NCBI RefSeq assembly: GCF_002127535.1
Contig: NZ_MUBJ01000011.1
Span: 1-64,000, forward strand
DNA from: Xenorhabdus vietnamensis
Lineage (GTDB): Bacteria > Pseudomonadota > Gammaproteobacteria > Enterobacterales > Enterobacteriaceae
Reading direction: 5' to 3'
DNA length: 64,000 bases
The notes under the pieces are model-generated. The model was not told the origin of the DNA, searched no databases, and saw only the letters and a program-made list of their open reading frames with translations. The position numbers and the translations under genes were made by a program. Numbering within the stretch: position 1 is the stretch's first letter; the number at the start of each line of letters is the position of its first letter. Below are positions 1-8,943 of this stretch, piece by piece.

Positions 1-103
1 ACAGCGGACTTCGGTGGGCCTGCCACCATCTCCTCCTGAGCTTATGCTACATACTGGCTGCGCTCCCTATGCTGCCAGTTTGTATGCCTGCGGCACACTT
101 TCA

Positions 104-535
104 ATGATAAAACGTTGGCACCATCGCTGGCTGGGTAATATCTATGAATGGGCAGGACAAAAAAGGACGGTGAATATCAGCAAAGGTGGCTTTATGTTCG
201 CACCTGCAGCACAGTTACCAAAGCTATTGAATCAGTTTGATGCACAATATCTCGCTAAGTATACACCATGCTCTGGAATGACTCGAACACAGCTCATAGA
301 AGCAATAGCCATTGTTCACGTAGAGTTGATACTAATTCACCCGTTCAGAGAAGGTAATGGGCGTCTTTCACGCCTACTGGCTGACATAATGGCCGTTCAG
401 GGAGGGCTACAACCACTGAACTATAAAATTTGGGAGCAGAACAAGGCTCAGTATATCGTCGCTATCCACGCTGGTTTGAATATGAATTATGAGCCCATGA
501 AATATTGGGTTAGCAAAGCGTTAAAAAACAACTAA
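104..535 (+). CDS. Fic-domain protein, possibly 5'-truncated
   Basis: Fic proteins transfer AMP or another nucleotide-derived group onto target proteins. Counted from the ATG at 104 (143 residues), the catalytic motif HPFREGNGRLSR lies at residues 79-90 and fits the Fic consensus HxFx(D/E)GNGRxxR. The target-binding flap region TVNISKGGFMFAP is at 22-34. The frame stays open upstream to the window edge, but the residues encoded before the ATG do not look like a Fic N-terminus. Family members are usually near 190-200 residues, so the N-terminal helices are missing or rearranged. The last 4 bases overlap the end of a convergent small gene that could encode its antitoxin. Family call is firm; the true start and activity are uncertain. 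Confidence 0.8.
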   Translation: MIKRWHHRWLGNIYEWAGQKRTVNISKGGFMFAPAAQLPKLLNQFDAQYLAKYTPCSGMTRTQLIEAIAIVHVELILIHPFREGNGRLSRLLADIMAVQGGLQPLNYKIWEQNKAQYIVAIHAGLNMNYEPMKYWVSKALKNN

Positions 536-702
536 ACCGCCAAGTGCAAATGGGAAAACTTCTCACGTTTTGTTTTCAATTCGTCTTCAATGCGCTTAGA
601 AGCCTGACCTGTCTCAATCGCTGTTGATGTCGCTACAGCACGTGCTATCTGCTCACGAGTGGGCTTTGTATAGGATACAGTTGGTTTTTTGTTGTGGCTC
701 AT
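532..702 (-). CDS. small protein, candidate Fic antitoxin
   Basis: Encodes 56 residues, rich in charged residues and probably helical. I chose the ATG at 702 because a GAGA stretch sits upstream; an earlier in-frame start at 753 would add 17 residues. The segment ATSTAIETGQASKRIEDEL contains SxxxET, close to the (S/T)xxxE(G/N) inhibitory helix of class I Fic antitoxins (VbhA, YhfG), but G/N is replaced by T. It converges on the fic gene and their stop regions overlap by 4 bp, whereas known fic antitoxins normally lie upstream on the same strand. The antitoxin role is inferred from position and this near-motif only. Confidence 0.5.
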   Translation of the reverse strand: MSHNKKPTVSYTKPTREQIARAVATSTAIETGQASKRIEDELKTKREKFSHLHLAV

Positions 703-1179
703 AAGAATTTCAGGTCTCTTTATGTCGTTATAATGCGGATGTGGAGATATCATAGACTAAATTTCTTAATAAAATGGATTATTTTATTCAATCATGCCAG
801 ATCTGGTTAGATAATTAAATTGACGCCGATGATAGCCGTCATCACTTGATGATAAAACCGCACGGTCACATCGTTATCTATGTTCCCGGGGAATTCGCGC
901 CCTTGCCGCCACGACGCATCCTGAAATCCATTAGGCATAAATATGATATATTCTTTTTTACGTGAATTCCCAAATTAAAATTCTTCCTAAAGAATAAGAA
1001 CCGCTTCTATATTGGAATTAAATAGTAAAATAATAAATTATGCGAAATGCACCTGAAATAAGAAAAATTCTCTTCGTAATAAATAAATTACAACCAAATT
1101 GAATTAATTGAAAAATAAAAATTATCTCTTTATTATCTGAAATGCTGTATCCCTATATTAATAACCTGAGGATAATAAA
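703..1179. other. gene-free spacer
   Basis: No supportable gene. It holds a truncated copy of the dispersed palindromic repeat at 861-939; the rest is AT-rich and probably carries the promoter of the OsmC-family gene that starts at 1180. Confidence 0.6.
861..939 (-). repeat. dispersed palindromic repeat, truncated copy
   Basis: On the minus strand this matches the first half of the copies at 3887-4011 and 23396-23537. The shared blocks are AATGGATTTCA, GGCGGCAAGGG and GGGAACATAGATAAC. The second half and the closing GGGTATA end are missing. Confidence 0.7.
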
Positions 1180-1623
1180 ATGCCTAAAGAGTTATTCATT
1201 GCAACAGTTGAGTCAGCTGGTAATCTCAAAATGAAATGTTCATCACGAGATTTTACTTTTCATATAGACGAACCAAAAAACCTCGGTGGAACCGACGAGG
1301 CGATGAACCCAATGGAAGCGTTACTTTCTGCGTTTGGTGCATGTCAATGTATTGTGGCAAAGAGTTTTGCCCGAAAGCATAAAATTAATTTGCTCGATAT
1401 TCAGGTTAAAATGGAAGGAGAGCTGGATACCGATGGATTCACCGGTAAAAATAAAAACGCCAAACTGGGATTTTCGAAAATCACCTCCAAATTTTATGTT
1501 AAAGCAGATAATACCGAACAAGAGATCCGAGATTTTATTACTTTTGTCGAAAATCATTGCCCTGTTCTCGACACTATCGTCAATACACCAGAAATTGTGA
1601 CTGAAGTTTATCCTGTCAAATAA
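1180..1623 (+). CDS. OsmC/Ohr-family protein
   Basis: 147 residues. OsmC/Ohr proteins are small thiol-dependent peroxidases, often acting on organic hydroperoxides; other members of the superfamily have unknown substrates. The two cysteine sites typical of the fold are visible: FGACQCI with Cys55 and Cys57, and ENHCPVLDTI with Cys127. Length and full-span conservation fit an intact gene. CTGAGGAT upstream of the ATG can serve as the ribosome binding site. It is monocistronic, with a bidirectional hairpin separating it from the convergent bioH gene. I cannot tell OsmC from Ohr or YhfA-type subgroups by eye. YhfA-like is attractive because E. coli yhfA lies in a nearby chromosomal region, but that is an inference. 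Confidence 0.85.
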   Translation: MPKELFIATVESAGNLKMKCSSRDFTFHIDEPKNLGGTDEAMNPMEALLSAFGACQCIVAKSFARKHKINLLDIQVKMEGELDTDGFTGKNKNAKLGFSKITSKFYVKADNTEQEIRDFITFVENHCPVLDTIVNTPEIVTEVYPVK

Positions 1624-1636
1624 TATGGTTTATTTT

Positions 1637-1667
1637 ATTACCCATAACTTTTCATGTTATGGGTAAT
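1637..1667. terminator. bidirectional hairpin terminator
   Basis: Perfect 12-bp stem ATTACCCATAAC / GTTATGGGTAAT with a short loop, placed exactly between the convergent OsmC-family gene and bioH. Flanking T/A-rich sequence on both sides makes it usable in both directions. Confidence 0.75.
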
Positions 1668-1679
1668 TTCTTGCATTAA

Positions 1680-2456
1680 TTACTGTTCCATACTGGAAGC
1701 AAAGCTCGTTATTACTTCGACAAATTCGTCAGGATGAGAAATAAAAGGCGCATGGGCTGCATTACGTATAATAACGGAATGCGTATGTGGCCATACACTA
1801 TCAAGCTGCAAAGCAATCTTGCGTGGCACCAAACCATCGAGATAACCATAAAGGCGCAAGAAGGGTAACCGAAGCTGGGATAATTCCTCCCTTAAATCAT
1901 CCGTACGCAGGATTTCCAAACCAGCATTCAATACATCAACTGTCGGCATCGGCTGATTCAATACCACTGATTTCAGTACACGGGCATCCTGACGTGCGCT
2001 GTCTGTTCCTAGTGTCTGCAAAGCCAGAAAACGTTCAACGGTCTTCTGAAAATCCGCACTCAATTGATGTTCAAATGCACTCAGAACCTCTGGCTTAATC
2101 CCCGGCCAGTTTCCATCAGCACTAAATTTTGGAGAGGAAGCCACAGTGACCAAACCCGCAACTTGTGCCGTATGATCCAAAGCAATCCGGCTGGCTACCA
2201 ATCCCCCCAAAGACCAACCGAGCCACAAGGCATTTTCTGGCGCCTGCTGCCAGACAGTATCTGCCATATCCGCCAATGACATAGCCGGATATGATTGGCT
2301 ACGGCCATATCCCGGTAAATCCACCAGATGCAAACGAAAATGCGAAGCCAATCGCGTTTCCACTGAACGCCAAACCTCAGCGTTTAACCCCCATCCGTGC
2401 AGCATCACAAGATCACGTGGTGCATCACCGATTGTCTGCCAAAACAACTGATCCAT
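1680..2456 (-). CDS. bioH: pimeloyl-[acyl-carrier protein] methyl ester esterase BioH
   Basis: 258 residues of alpha/beta-hydrolase. BioH removes the methyl ester from pimeloyl-ACP methyl ester, ending the BioC-BioH route to the biotin side chain. The catalytic triad sits where it does in E. coli: Ser82 in GWSLGG, Asp207 in GYLDGLVPR, His235 in NAAHAPF. I start at the ATG at 2456 because it aligns with the E. coli N-terminus; a GTG-type start 9 codons earlier is possible but not conserved. It is divergent from gntX, with only 38 bp between the start codons, so their promoters must overlap. This is the standard enteric arrangement. Confidence 0.97.
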   Translation of the reverse strand: MDQLFWQTIGDAPRDLVMLHGWGLNAEVWRSVETRLASHFRLHLVDLPGYGRSQSYPAMSLADMADTVWQQAPENALWLGWSLGGLVASRIALDHTAQVAGLVTVASSPKFSADGNWPGIKPEVLSAFEHQLSADFQKTVERFLALQTLGTDSARQDARVLKSVVLNQPMPTVDVLNAGLEILRTDDLREELSQLRLPFLRLYGYLDGLVPRKIALQLDSVWPHTHSVIIRNAAHAPFISHPDEFVEVITSFASSMEQ

Positions 2457-2494
2457 TGTTATTCTCACTTTATTTGTCACCAAGGAAGGAAACT

Positions 2495-3178
2495 ATGCTA
2501 ACAATGGTTGGATACTGTTGGCTATGCCATCAAAATTTGTATTTTGCCCATCATGGAATCTGCTGCCTCTGCCACCATCATTTAAAGCGACTACAACATG
2601 TCTGCCCGCGTTGTGCATTGCCTTCTGAATCCCGCGATCTTCCCTGTGGGCGATGCATGAGGAATCCCCCTCTGTGGCAACATTTGATCGCCATTACAGA
2701 TTACACTCCGCCATTAAGCCGGCTTATCCAACGTTACAAGTATCACGGCACACCACAACTCGCGCCAGTGCTGGCACGCTTGTTCTTGCTGCATTGGTCA
2801 CAAGGCTATCGTGAAGGCCGCTGGCATAAGCCGGATCGCATACTGGGCATTCCTTCACACAGCAGAAAACGCTGGCAACGTGGGTTCGATCACATTGAAC
2901 TCATTGCCCGCCCCCTCTCACATTGGCTGCAATGCCCATATCAACCCGATTTTTTGCAACGCTCACGTGCTACACTCACGCAGCGGGGCCTATCTGCCGC
3001 CCAAAGGAGAATAAATCTTAAGCAGGCCTTTCAATTACAGGGCGATTTTGCCGATCAACATATCGCGATTTTCGATGATGTGATTACTACGGGCACAACG
3101 CTGCATGAAGCATCACAGTTGTTAATTCGTGCGGGAGCTCGCTCTGTACAGGCTTGGGCAATATGCCGAACCTTGTAG
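2495..3178 (+). CDS. gntX: ComF-family phosphoribosyltransferase-like protein GntX
   Basis: 227 residues, the same length as E. coli GntX, starting at ATG 2495 behind AAGGAAGGA. The N-terminus is a zinc-ribbon-like region with cysteine pairs at 8/11, 23/26, 37/40 and 51/54. The C-terminal half is a type I phosphoribosyltransferase fold with the PRPP-binding motif IAIFDDVITTGTT near residues 190-202. ComF homologues act in DNA uptake in competent bacteria. The E. coli gene was linked to gluconate use, but its biochemical role is not established. It lies between divergent bioH and co-directional nfuA, as in E. coli. Confidence 0.95.
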   Translation: MLTMVGYCWLCHQNLYFAHHGICCLCHHHLKRLQHVCPRCALPSESRDLPCGRCMRNPPLWQHLIAITDYTPPLSRLIQRYKYHGTPQLAPVLARLFLLHWSQGYREGRWHKPDRILGIPSHSRKRWQRGFDHIELIARPLSHWLQCPYQPDFLQRSRATLTQRGLSAAQRRINLKQAFQLQGDFADQHIAIFDDVITTGTTLHEASQLLIRAGARSVQAWAICRTL

Positions 3179-3237
3179 TTCCTTTATAAATGGGCGTATT
3201 ATAACCAACTAGAACAGTCAACTATTGAGCAAATGAC

Positions 3238-3813
3238 ATGATTAATATTACTGAAGCAGCGCAAGCGCATTTTGCCAAACTACTGGCAAATCAAGAACCG
3301 GGTACACAAATCCGCGTTTTTGTCATTAATCCAGGAACTCCGACCGCTGAATGTGGTGTTTCCTATTGCCCACCAGATGCTGTTGAAGCCACTGACACCG
3401 AACTGAAGTTCGACCAGCTATCTGCCTATGTTGATGAAATTAGTGCACCTTTTCTGGAAGAAGCTGTCATTGATTTCGTCACTGATCAACTGGGTTCTCA
3501 ACTGACTCTGAAAGCACCGAACGCCAAAATGCGTAAAGTGGCTGATGATGCTCCACTCATTGAGCGTGTTGAATATGTCCTGCAATCACAGATTAATCCA
3601 CAGCTGGCTGGGCATGGTGGTCGTGTCAGCCTGATGGAAATCACTGATGGGGGTTATGCCATTCTGCAATTCGGTGGTGGATGTAACGGCTGTTCAATGG
3701 TCGATGTCACCCTGAAAGAAGGGATTGAAAAACAGTTACTACAGATGTTCCCTGAATTGAAAGGCGTGAAAGATCTGACTGAACACCAGCGCGGTGAACA
3801 TTCATATTACTGA
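3238..3813 (+). CDS. nfuA: Fe-S biogenesis protein NfuA
   Basis: 191 residues, identical in length to E. coli NfuA. NfuA carries a [4Fe-4S] cluster between subunits of a dimer and passes it to client apoproteins, especially under oxidative stress or iron limitation. Residues 1-95 form a degenerate A-type carrier domain. The C-terminal Nfu domain holds the cluster-binding CNGC motif with Cys149 and Cys152. It follows gntX by 59 bp and probably has its own promoter. It is cytosolic. Nothing is missing or unusual. Confidence 0.98.
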   Translation: MINITEAAQAHFAKLLANQEPGTQIRVFVINPGTPTAECGVSYCPPDAVEATDTELKFDQLSAYVDEISAPFLEEAVIDFVTDQLGSQLTLKAPNAKMRKVADDAPLIERVEYVLQSQINPQLAGHGGRVSLMEITDGGYAILQFGGGCNGCSMVDVTLKEGIEKQLLQMFPELKGVKDLTEHQRGEHSYY

Positions 3814-3886
3814 TTTTTCATTCTTGCTTTGATTGTTTTTTTAAACATTACGGTTTTTTGATCATTTTTCTGTTTCTAATATTTTC

Positions 3887-4011
3887 TATATCCAATGGAT
3901 TTCAAGATGCAACACGGCGGCAAGGGCATAAATCAACGGGAACATAGCTAACTGTGTGACAAGAGTGGGTAAACTCAACCAACAAAGCTGCAACTTGAAA
4001 AGCGACAAATA
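3887..4011 (+). repeat. dispersed palindromic repeat
   Basis: Opens with TATATCCAATGGATTTCAAG and closes with CAACTTGAAAAGCGACAAATA. The outer arms TTTCAAG / CTTGAAA can pair. The interior shares GGCGGCAAGGG, GGGAACATAG and CCAACAAAG with the copy at 23396-23537. It lies in the nfuA-glpE spacer. Confidence 0.75.
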
Positions 4012-4020
4012 CACCTGAAT

Positions 4021-4067
4021 TTCCACGCCTTTCCAATGTAGATATTGTCAACATTGGGAAGGCGGAA
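4021..4067. repeat. long imperfect hairpin in nfuA-glpE spacer
   Basis: Arms TTCCACGCCTTTCCAATGT and ACATTGGGAAGGCGGAA pair over about 17 positions with one bulge and one G-T/mismatch, around an 11-base loop. There is no T-tract, so it is not a typical intrinsic terminator. It may be an RNA-processing or mRNA-stability element, or the remnant of another repeat. Confidence 0.5.
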
Positions 4068-4139
4068 AGGTCATACCAGACGATTATTAAGAAATTAATA
4101 TATTGAAAAGGAAAATTTTAGAAACTACATTGAGTATTT

Positions 4140-4463
4140 ATGGACCATTTTCAAACAATAAACCCTGAACAAGCTTACCAACATTGGCTCGACAAAACTG
4201 CAGTCATGGTTGATATCCGCGATCCACAAAGCTTCCGTACCGGGCATGCAACAGGTGCATTTCACCTGACAAATGAAACAATTAATCGCTTTTTACAGGA
4301 GGCCGATTTTGACCAACCGGTCATGGTAATGTGCTACCACGGCCATAGCAGTCAGGGTGCTGCGCAATACTTGATCAATATAGGGTTTGAGACCGTTTAT
4401 AGTGTCAATGGTGGCTTTGAAGTCTGGAAAAGAGAGTATCCTCACGCTGTCCATACTCAATAA
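4140..4463 (+). CDS. glpE: thiosulfate sulfurtransferase GlpE
   Basis: 107 residues, a single-domain rhodanese (E. coli 108). It moves sulfane sulfur from thiosulfate to acceptors such as cyanide or thioredoxin. The active-site loop CYHGHSSQG carries the catalytic Cys65, and [17 protein letters not shown] is the conserved rhodanese signature near residues 24-40. It leads the glpE-glpG-glpR gene set, with a 77-bp gap to glpG. It is cytosolic. The link to glycerol metabolism is only positional, as in E. coli. Confidence 0.97.
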   Translation: MDHFQTINPEQAYQHWLDKTAVMVDIRDPQSFRTGHATGAFHLTNETINRFLQEADFDQPVMVMCYHGHSSQGAAQYLINIGFETVYSVNGGFEVWKREYPHAVHTQ

Positions 4464-4540
4464 ATCTTTAACACACAAATCTCAATAAAATTCATCCCTG
4501 TGTAATTAACTTCAACTTAAGGCAGAGATAAAGACGAGCA

Positions 4541-5386
4541 ATGATCCATGTAACCTCAATATCCAACCCTCGACTGGCTCAGGCCTTTATTGATTATATG
4601 GCGATGCAGAGCATTCATTTGACCATGCGGCCCAACAATGAGTCATCACTCGTTGAACTTTGGTTAGAAGATGATAGCCAACTAAGTCGGGTTCAGCAGG
4701 AACTTCATCACTTTACCCGCGATCCATTCCATGAACGCTATCAAGCCTCCAGTTGGCAAACAGGTAAACCTACCAGTTCCTTCAAGTACCAAAACAGCCT
4801 GAACTTGAATATGCTAAAAAATCAGTCCGGGCCGCTGACAATTGCCATAACAGTACTCTGTGTCCTTGTTTACCTTTGGATGGTAATGACGAGCACTTCC
4901 CATGTCATGAACTGGCTGGCATGGCCGAATAATAGTGATCAATATCTGGAATTATGGCGCTGGATCAGTCCTGCCCTGCTGCATTTCTCTCTGACACATA
5001 TCCTTTTTAATCTTGCACTATGGTGGTATTTAGGCAGTCAGGTAGAACAAAAAATTGGCAGCAGCAAACTTTTTGAAGTCACGATAGTATCAGTATTTTT
5101 CAGTAGTTGGGCACAATCATTGTTCAGCGGATCTAATTTCGGAGGACTATCTGGTGTAGTTTACGCACTGATCGGATATGTCTGTCTAACGGGTGAAATG
5201 TCCCCCCAACGCGGAATCAGCGCTCCCAGGGGGTTAATTGCTGTCTCTATCATTTGGTTATTGGTTGCCTCTCTCAATCTCAATCAATTTTCGAGCAACA
5301 TCGCCAATGCCGCCCATATTTCAGGATTAATTATCGGGCTATTGATGGGGTTATGGGATAATTTGCGTAAACAAAAAAATCAATAA
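4541..5386 (+). CDS. glpG: rhomboid intramembrane serine protease GlpG
   Basis: 281 residues (E. coli 276). GlpG cleaves transmembrane segments of membrane proteins within the bilayer. A soluble N-terminal domain (about 1-85) precedes six membrane spans. The catalytic dyad is visible as Ser204 in GGLSGVVYAL and His259 in ANAAHISG. The oxyanion-side residues are His153 and Asn157 in HILFN. It lies between glpE and glpR in the same orientation, 77 bp after glpE and about 100 bp before glpR. Complete and unremarkable. Confidence 0.97.
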   Translation: MIHVTSISNPRLAQAFIDYMAMQSIHLTMRPNNESSLVELWLEDDSQLSRVQQELHHFTRDPFHERYQASSWQTGKPTSSFKYQNSLNLNMLKNQSGPLTIAITVLCVLVYLWMVMTSTSHVMNWLAWPNNSDQYLELWRWISPALLHFSLTHILFNLALWWYLGSQVEQKIGSSKLFEVTIVSVFFSSWAQSLFSGSNFGGLSGVVYALIGYVCLTGEMSPQRGISAPRGLIAVSIIWLLVASLNLNQFSSNIANAAHISGLIIGLLMGLWDNLRKQKNQ

Positions 5387-5489
5387 TATTCCAAAAAACC
5401 AATAAATTTCATGTTGCAACAGTGAATTGAAATAAAGGAGATAACTTTGGTCAACTATAATCTATCTAAGCAAACATTAGGGGAATGTT

Positions 5490-6248
5490 GTGAAGCAAAC
5501 TCAGCGACATGATGCAATAATCGAGCTGGTGCGCCTTCAAGGTTATGTCAGCACTGAAGAGCTGGTTGAACATTTTGAGGTCAGCCCACAAACTATCCGG
5601 CGTGATTTAAATGATCTGGCAGATAAAAATAAAATCCACCGTCATCACGGTGGTGCCGCACTGCCATCCAGCTCCGTCAACACCGCTTATCATGATCGCA
5701 AGATAATGTGGTCAGATGAAAAAGCCCGTATTGCACAACAAGTTGCCGCCCAAATTCCAAACGGCTCAACCCTGTTCATCGATATTGGGACAACCCCTGA
5801 AGCCGTAGCGCATGCCCTGCTCAACCACCGCGATTTACGAATTGTCACCAACAACCTCAACGTGGCAACACTGTTTATGGGCAAAGAAGATTTCCGGTTA
5901 ATTTTGGCGGGTGGTGAAGTCCGTTCCCGTGATGGTGGCATCATTGGTGAGGCGACGCTGGATTTCATTTCCCAGTTCCGTCTTGATTTCGGCATTCTTG
6001 GTATCAGTGGCATTGATAGTGACGGCTCACTGCTGGAATTCGATTACCACGAAGTCCGTATCAAGCGCGCTATTATCGAAAACTCCCGCTGTGTTATGCT
6101 GGTTGCCGACCATTCAAAATTTGGCCGCAATGCCATGGTTAATCTCGGTAACATGAACCTGATTGATTTCTTGTTCACAGATAAAGCACCGCCTCCCAGT
6201 CTTCAGAAAATCATTGAACAACACAGTGTTAAGCTGGAATTGTGCTAA
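5490..6248 (+). CDS. glpR: DeoR-family repressor of the glycerol-3-phosphate regulon, GlpR
   Basis: 252 residues, the same as E. coli, starting with GTG at 5490 behind AGGGGA. GlpR represses glp genes and is released by glycerol-3-phosphate. The DeoR helix-turn-helix spans about residues 18-55 (VSTEELVEHFEVSPQTIRRDLNDL, shown in part). The C-terminal sugar-phosphate-binding domain contains DIGTTPEAVAHALL and GGEVRSRDGGIIG. Some E. coli K-12 isolates carry a glpR frameshift, but this copy is intact. It is followed by an intrinsic terminator and then by glpD, whose leader carries two candidate GlpR operators. Confidence 0.96.
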   Translation: MKQTQRHDAIIELVRLQGYVSTEELVEHFEVSPQTIRRDLNDLADKNKIHRHHGGAALPSSSVNTAYHDRKIMWSDEKARIAQQVAAQIPNGSTLFIDIGTTPEAVAHALLNHRDLRIVTNNLNVATLFMGKEDFRLILAGGEVRSRDGGIIGEATLDFISQFRLDFGILGISGIDSDGSLLEFDYHEVRIKRAIIENSRCVMLVADHSKFGRNAMVNLGNMNLIDFLFTDKAPPPSLQKIIEQHSVKLELC

Positions 6249-6279
6249 CCATTTTTGCGCAATAATCTCGTCATAATAT

Positions 6280-6310
6280 CCCCACCTGAGATTCTGGTGG
6301 GGCTTCTTTT
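6280..6310 (+). terminator. intrinsic terminator after glpR
   Basis: GC-rich 7-bp stem CCCCACC / GGTGGGG with an 8-9 base loop, followed by CTTCTTTT. It separates glpR from glpD. Confidence 0.8.
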
Positions 6311-6467
6311 CAAGTTGAACTTCTTTCCATAAATATTTCCTCTCAAATTGGTATTCCATAAAATCCTTATTAACCCTATGGATATGATGAAGATTTGTTA
6401 CCTGTATCACGTGAGTATGTTTTTTCTGAGTTAGTGGTTGGCGACTGATGAATTTTTGATTACAATC

Positions 6468-6507
6468 ATTGAGCGAAAACGAACATTAAAGAACTGTTTC
6501 GAACATT
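6468..6507 (+). promoter_or_regulatory. two tandem candidate GlpR operators upstream of glpD
   Basis: The 20-mer at 6468-6487 matches the GlpR consensus WATGTTCGWTAWCGAACATW at 16 of 20 positions, including a perfect CGAACAT half. A second site at 6488-6507 matches at 14 of 20, again with a perfect CGAACAT half. They are immediately adjacent and end 14 bp before the glpD ATG, so bound repressor would cover the leader. This fits the neighbouring intact glpR. Confidence 0.65.
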
Positions 6508-6521
6508 TCAGAGGGTATGCA

Positions 6522-8015
6522 ATGGAAACCAAAGACTTGATTGTAATCGGCGGCGGAATTAACGGCGCTGGTATCGCGGCAGACGCTACTGGCCGGGGAC
6601 TTTCTGTCCTGCTGTTGGAAGGTCAAGACTTGGCCAGCGCGACTTCATCTGCCAGCTCAAAACTGATCCACGGTGGCTTACGCTATCTGGAACATTATGA
6701 ATTCCGTTTGGTCAGTGAAGCACTTGCAGAACGTGAAGTGCTTTTAAAACTGGCTCCCCATATTGCATTCCCGATGCGTTTTCGTCTGCCACATCAACCA
6801 CACTTGCGTCCGGCCTGGATGATCCGCATTGGCCTGTTCCTGTACGATAACTTAGGCAAACGCGTTAGCTTATCAGGCAGTAAGGGACTGAAATTTGGTG
6901 CAAGCTCAGTACTGAAACCATCGATTACCCGTGGTTTTGAATACTCCGACTGTTGGGTTGATGATGCGCGTCTGGTTGTTCTGAACGCACAGGAAGTTCA
7001 AAAACACGGTGGCGAAGTACGTACCCGCACTCAAGTGACCCGCGCATGGCGCGAGGACGGTTACTGGATGGTTGAAGCCAACGATCTCAAGACTGGCGAA
7101 ACCAACACATGGCGCGCAAAAGGTTTGGTCAACGCGACTGGCCCTTGGGTGAAAAATTTCTTCGATAACGGCCTGCAATTGAAATCGCCTTATGGCATCC
7201 GCTTGATCAAAGGCAGCCATATTGTTGTTCCCCGCGTTCACGATGAATCACAGGCTTATATTCTGCAAAATGAAGATAATCGCATCGTGTTTGTTATTCC
7301 ATGGAATGAAGAATTTTCTATCATCGGCACGACGGATGTTGAATATAAAGGCGATCCAAAAGAAGTCAAAATTGACGACAAAGAGATCGACTATTTGCTG
7401 AAAGTCTATAACGACCACTTCAAGAAACAGCTTGCCCGTGATGATATTGCCTGGACTTATTCTGGCGTTCGCCCTCTGTGTGATGATGAGTCTGATTCAC
7501 CACAAGCGATTACCCGCGATTACACACTGGATGTACGGGATGAGCAAGGTCAGATGCCATTACTGTCCGTATTCGGTGGCAAGCTGACTACTTACCGTAA
7601 ACTGGCTGAACATGCCGTGGATAAACTGGCACAGTACTATCCCAACGCCGGCAAAGCATGGACTAAAAATGGCAAATTACCGGGTGGTGAGCTGGAAGGC
7701 TGCGACCGCGATGGTTATACACGTCTGCTGCGTCAGCGTCACAACTGGTTACCAGAAGGTGTGGCACAGCGTTATGCCCGTACTTACGGCAGCAACAGCC
7801 AAATCATCTTGAAAGACGCTGAAGCGCTGACTGATCTCGGCGAATTCTTCGGCCATGGTTTGTATGAAGCTGAACTGCGCTATTTAGTTGAACACGAATG
7901 GGTAACACAGTTAGATGATGCTATCTGGCGCCGTACTAAACTGGGTATGTGGCTCACCGATGAACAGAAGCAACGTGTAGCTGATTGGCTGGCACAAAAC
8001 GTCAAAGCTGCTTAA
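6522..8015 (+). CDS. glpD: aerobic glycerol-3-phosphate dehydrogenase GlpD
   Basis: 497 residues (E. coli 501). GlpD is a peripheral inner-membrane FAD enzyme that oxidises glycerol-3-phosphate to dihydroxyacetone phosphate and passes electrons to ubiquinone. The FAD-binding motif GGGINGAG is at residues 10-17. SSKLIHGGLRYLEHYEF, YGIRLIKGSHIVVPR and SVFGGKLTTYRKLAEHA are near-identical to E. coli. I start at ATG 6522, which gives the METKDLIVIGG N-terminus; an upstream TTG at 6438 would read through the operator region. It is monocistronic, between two terminators, and probably repressed by GlpR. Confidence 0.98.
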   Translation: METKDLIVIGGGINGAGIAADATGRGLSVLLLEGQDLASATSSASSKLIHGGLRYLEHYEFRLVSEALAEREVLLKLAPHIAFPMRFRLPHQPHLRPAWMIRIGLFLYDNLGKRVSLSGSKGLKFGASSVLKPSITRGFEYSDCWVDDARLVVLNAQEVQKHGGEVRTRTQVTRAWREDGYWMVEANDLKTGETNTWRAKGLVNATGPWVKNFFDNGLQLKSPYGIRLIKGSHIVVPRVHDESQAYILQNEDNRIVFVIPWNEEFSIIGTTDVEYKGDPKEVKIDDKEIDYLLKVYNDHFKKQLARDDIAWTYSGVRPLCDDESDSPQAITRDYTLDVRDEQGQMPLLSVFGGKLTTYRKLAEHAVDKLAQYYPNAGKAWTKNGKLPGGELEGCDRDGYTRLLRQRHNWLPEGVAQRYARTYGSNSQIILKDAEALTDLGEFFGHGLYEAELRYLVEHEWVTQLDDAIWRRTKLGMWLTDEQKQRVADWLAQNVKAA

Positions 8016-8035
8016 TTGCAAGTTTGATTCAGCGT

Positions 8036-8070
8036 GAAAAATGGTGATAGAAATTATCGCCATTTTTTAT
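8036..8070 (+). terminator. intrinsic terminator after glpD
   Basis: Stem AATGGTGATA / TATCGCCATT with one G-U pair, followed by TTTTTTATT, 20 bp after the glpD stop. Confidence 0.8.
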
Positions 8071-8322
8071 TGCAACTCATACCCATCTCATTCCATCATA
8101 ATTTATTTCTATCACATAAGTTGTTTCCCGCTCATCAACCACCTCAAACAACCGTAAATTTTCGAAACCAACCATCCCTATTTCCTATTGAAACCTCATT
8201 AATTTTCATTTAATTCAACTGGTTGTTTAACGCACATATTTTTGTCATCGTGATAGTATGTTAGAAATCAAACTGACATATATCTAACACAGTTATCTAA
8301 CACAACAGCTTTGGAAATATCT

Positions 8323-8868
8323 ATGTTAACGATTCGGAATGCAACTATAGAAGATGCTATGCTACTGTCCCAGCTACTTGAAACAAGCTACCGATTTCAT
8401 TTTTCTTATTTATGGCATGATCAGAATGAACTTGAAGAGTATATTGCGGGCGAGTGTTCAGTAGAGCAAATATCGAATTCACTACAATCCCCCGATCACA
8501 AATGGTTTATTGCCGAATCCCCTCATGCTATCGATTCAAAGACAAATGATTCCAATATCGTTGGCTTTAGTAAAATCATCTACAATCAGCCTGTCCCTGA
8601 TAAAGATTTCTCTGGCATCTATTTACATAAGCTCTACTTAATGCCAAACCTGACCGGACAAAAATATGGTGATCAACTATTTGACCATATAATGAAACTT
8701 ACTCATGAACAGGGACAAAAATGGCTTTGGTTAGAAGTATTGGAACAGAACACATCTGCCATTAAATTTTATATCAGAAAGGGAATGAAGTGGCAGAAGA
8801 GCATCCTCTATACCAGCCCAAAACAACAAAGTACAGTATATATAATGGCTAAGAACCTATCCGATTAA
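8323..8868 (+). CDS. GNAT-family N-acetyltransferase
   Basis: 181 residues from ATG 8323, which has GGAAA 7 bases upstream; a TTG 4 codons earlier is less likely. The GNAT fold is recognisable: an N-terminal strand (LTIRNATIEDAMLLSQLL), a central beta-strand DFSGIYLHKLYLMPNLTGQKYGDQL that includes the acetyl-CoA-binding Q/RxxGxG/A-like loop, and a C-terminal LEVLEQNTSAIKFYIRKGM segment typical of motif B. The substrate cannot be predicted. It is a single gene after glpD, separated by a terminator, and marks the start of the accessory region. Confidence 0.85.
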   Translation: MLTIRNATIEDAMLLSQLLETSYRFHFSYLWHDQNELEEYIAGECSVEQISNSLQSPDHKWFIAESPHAIDSKTNDSNIVGFSKIIYNQPVPDKDFSGIYLHKLYLMPNLTGQKYGDQLFDHIMKLTHEQGQKWLWLEVLEQNTSAIKFYIRKGMKWQKSILYTSPKQQSTVYIMAKNLSD

Positions 8869-8943
8869 GCCCTATTCTCAATAAATTTTAATTCTCAATC
8901 CAATGAAATACTTTTTTACTGACAGGATATAAAAACCAAGAGA

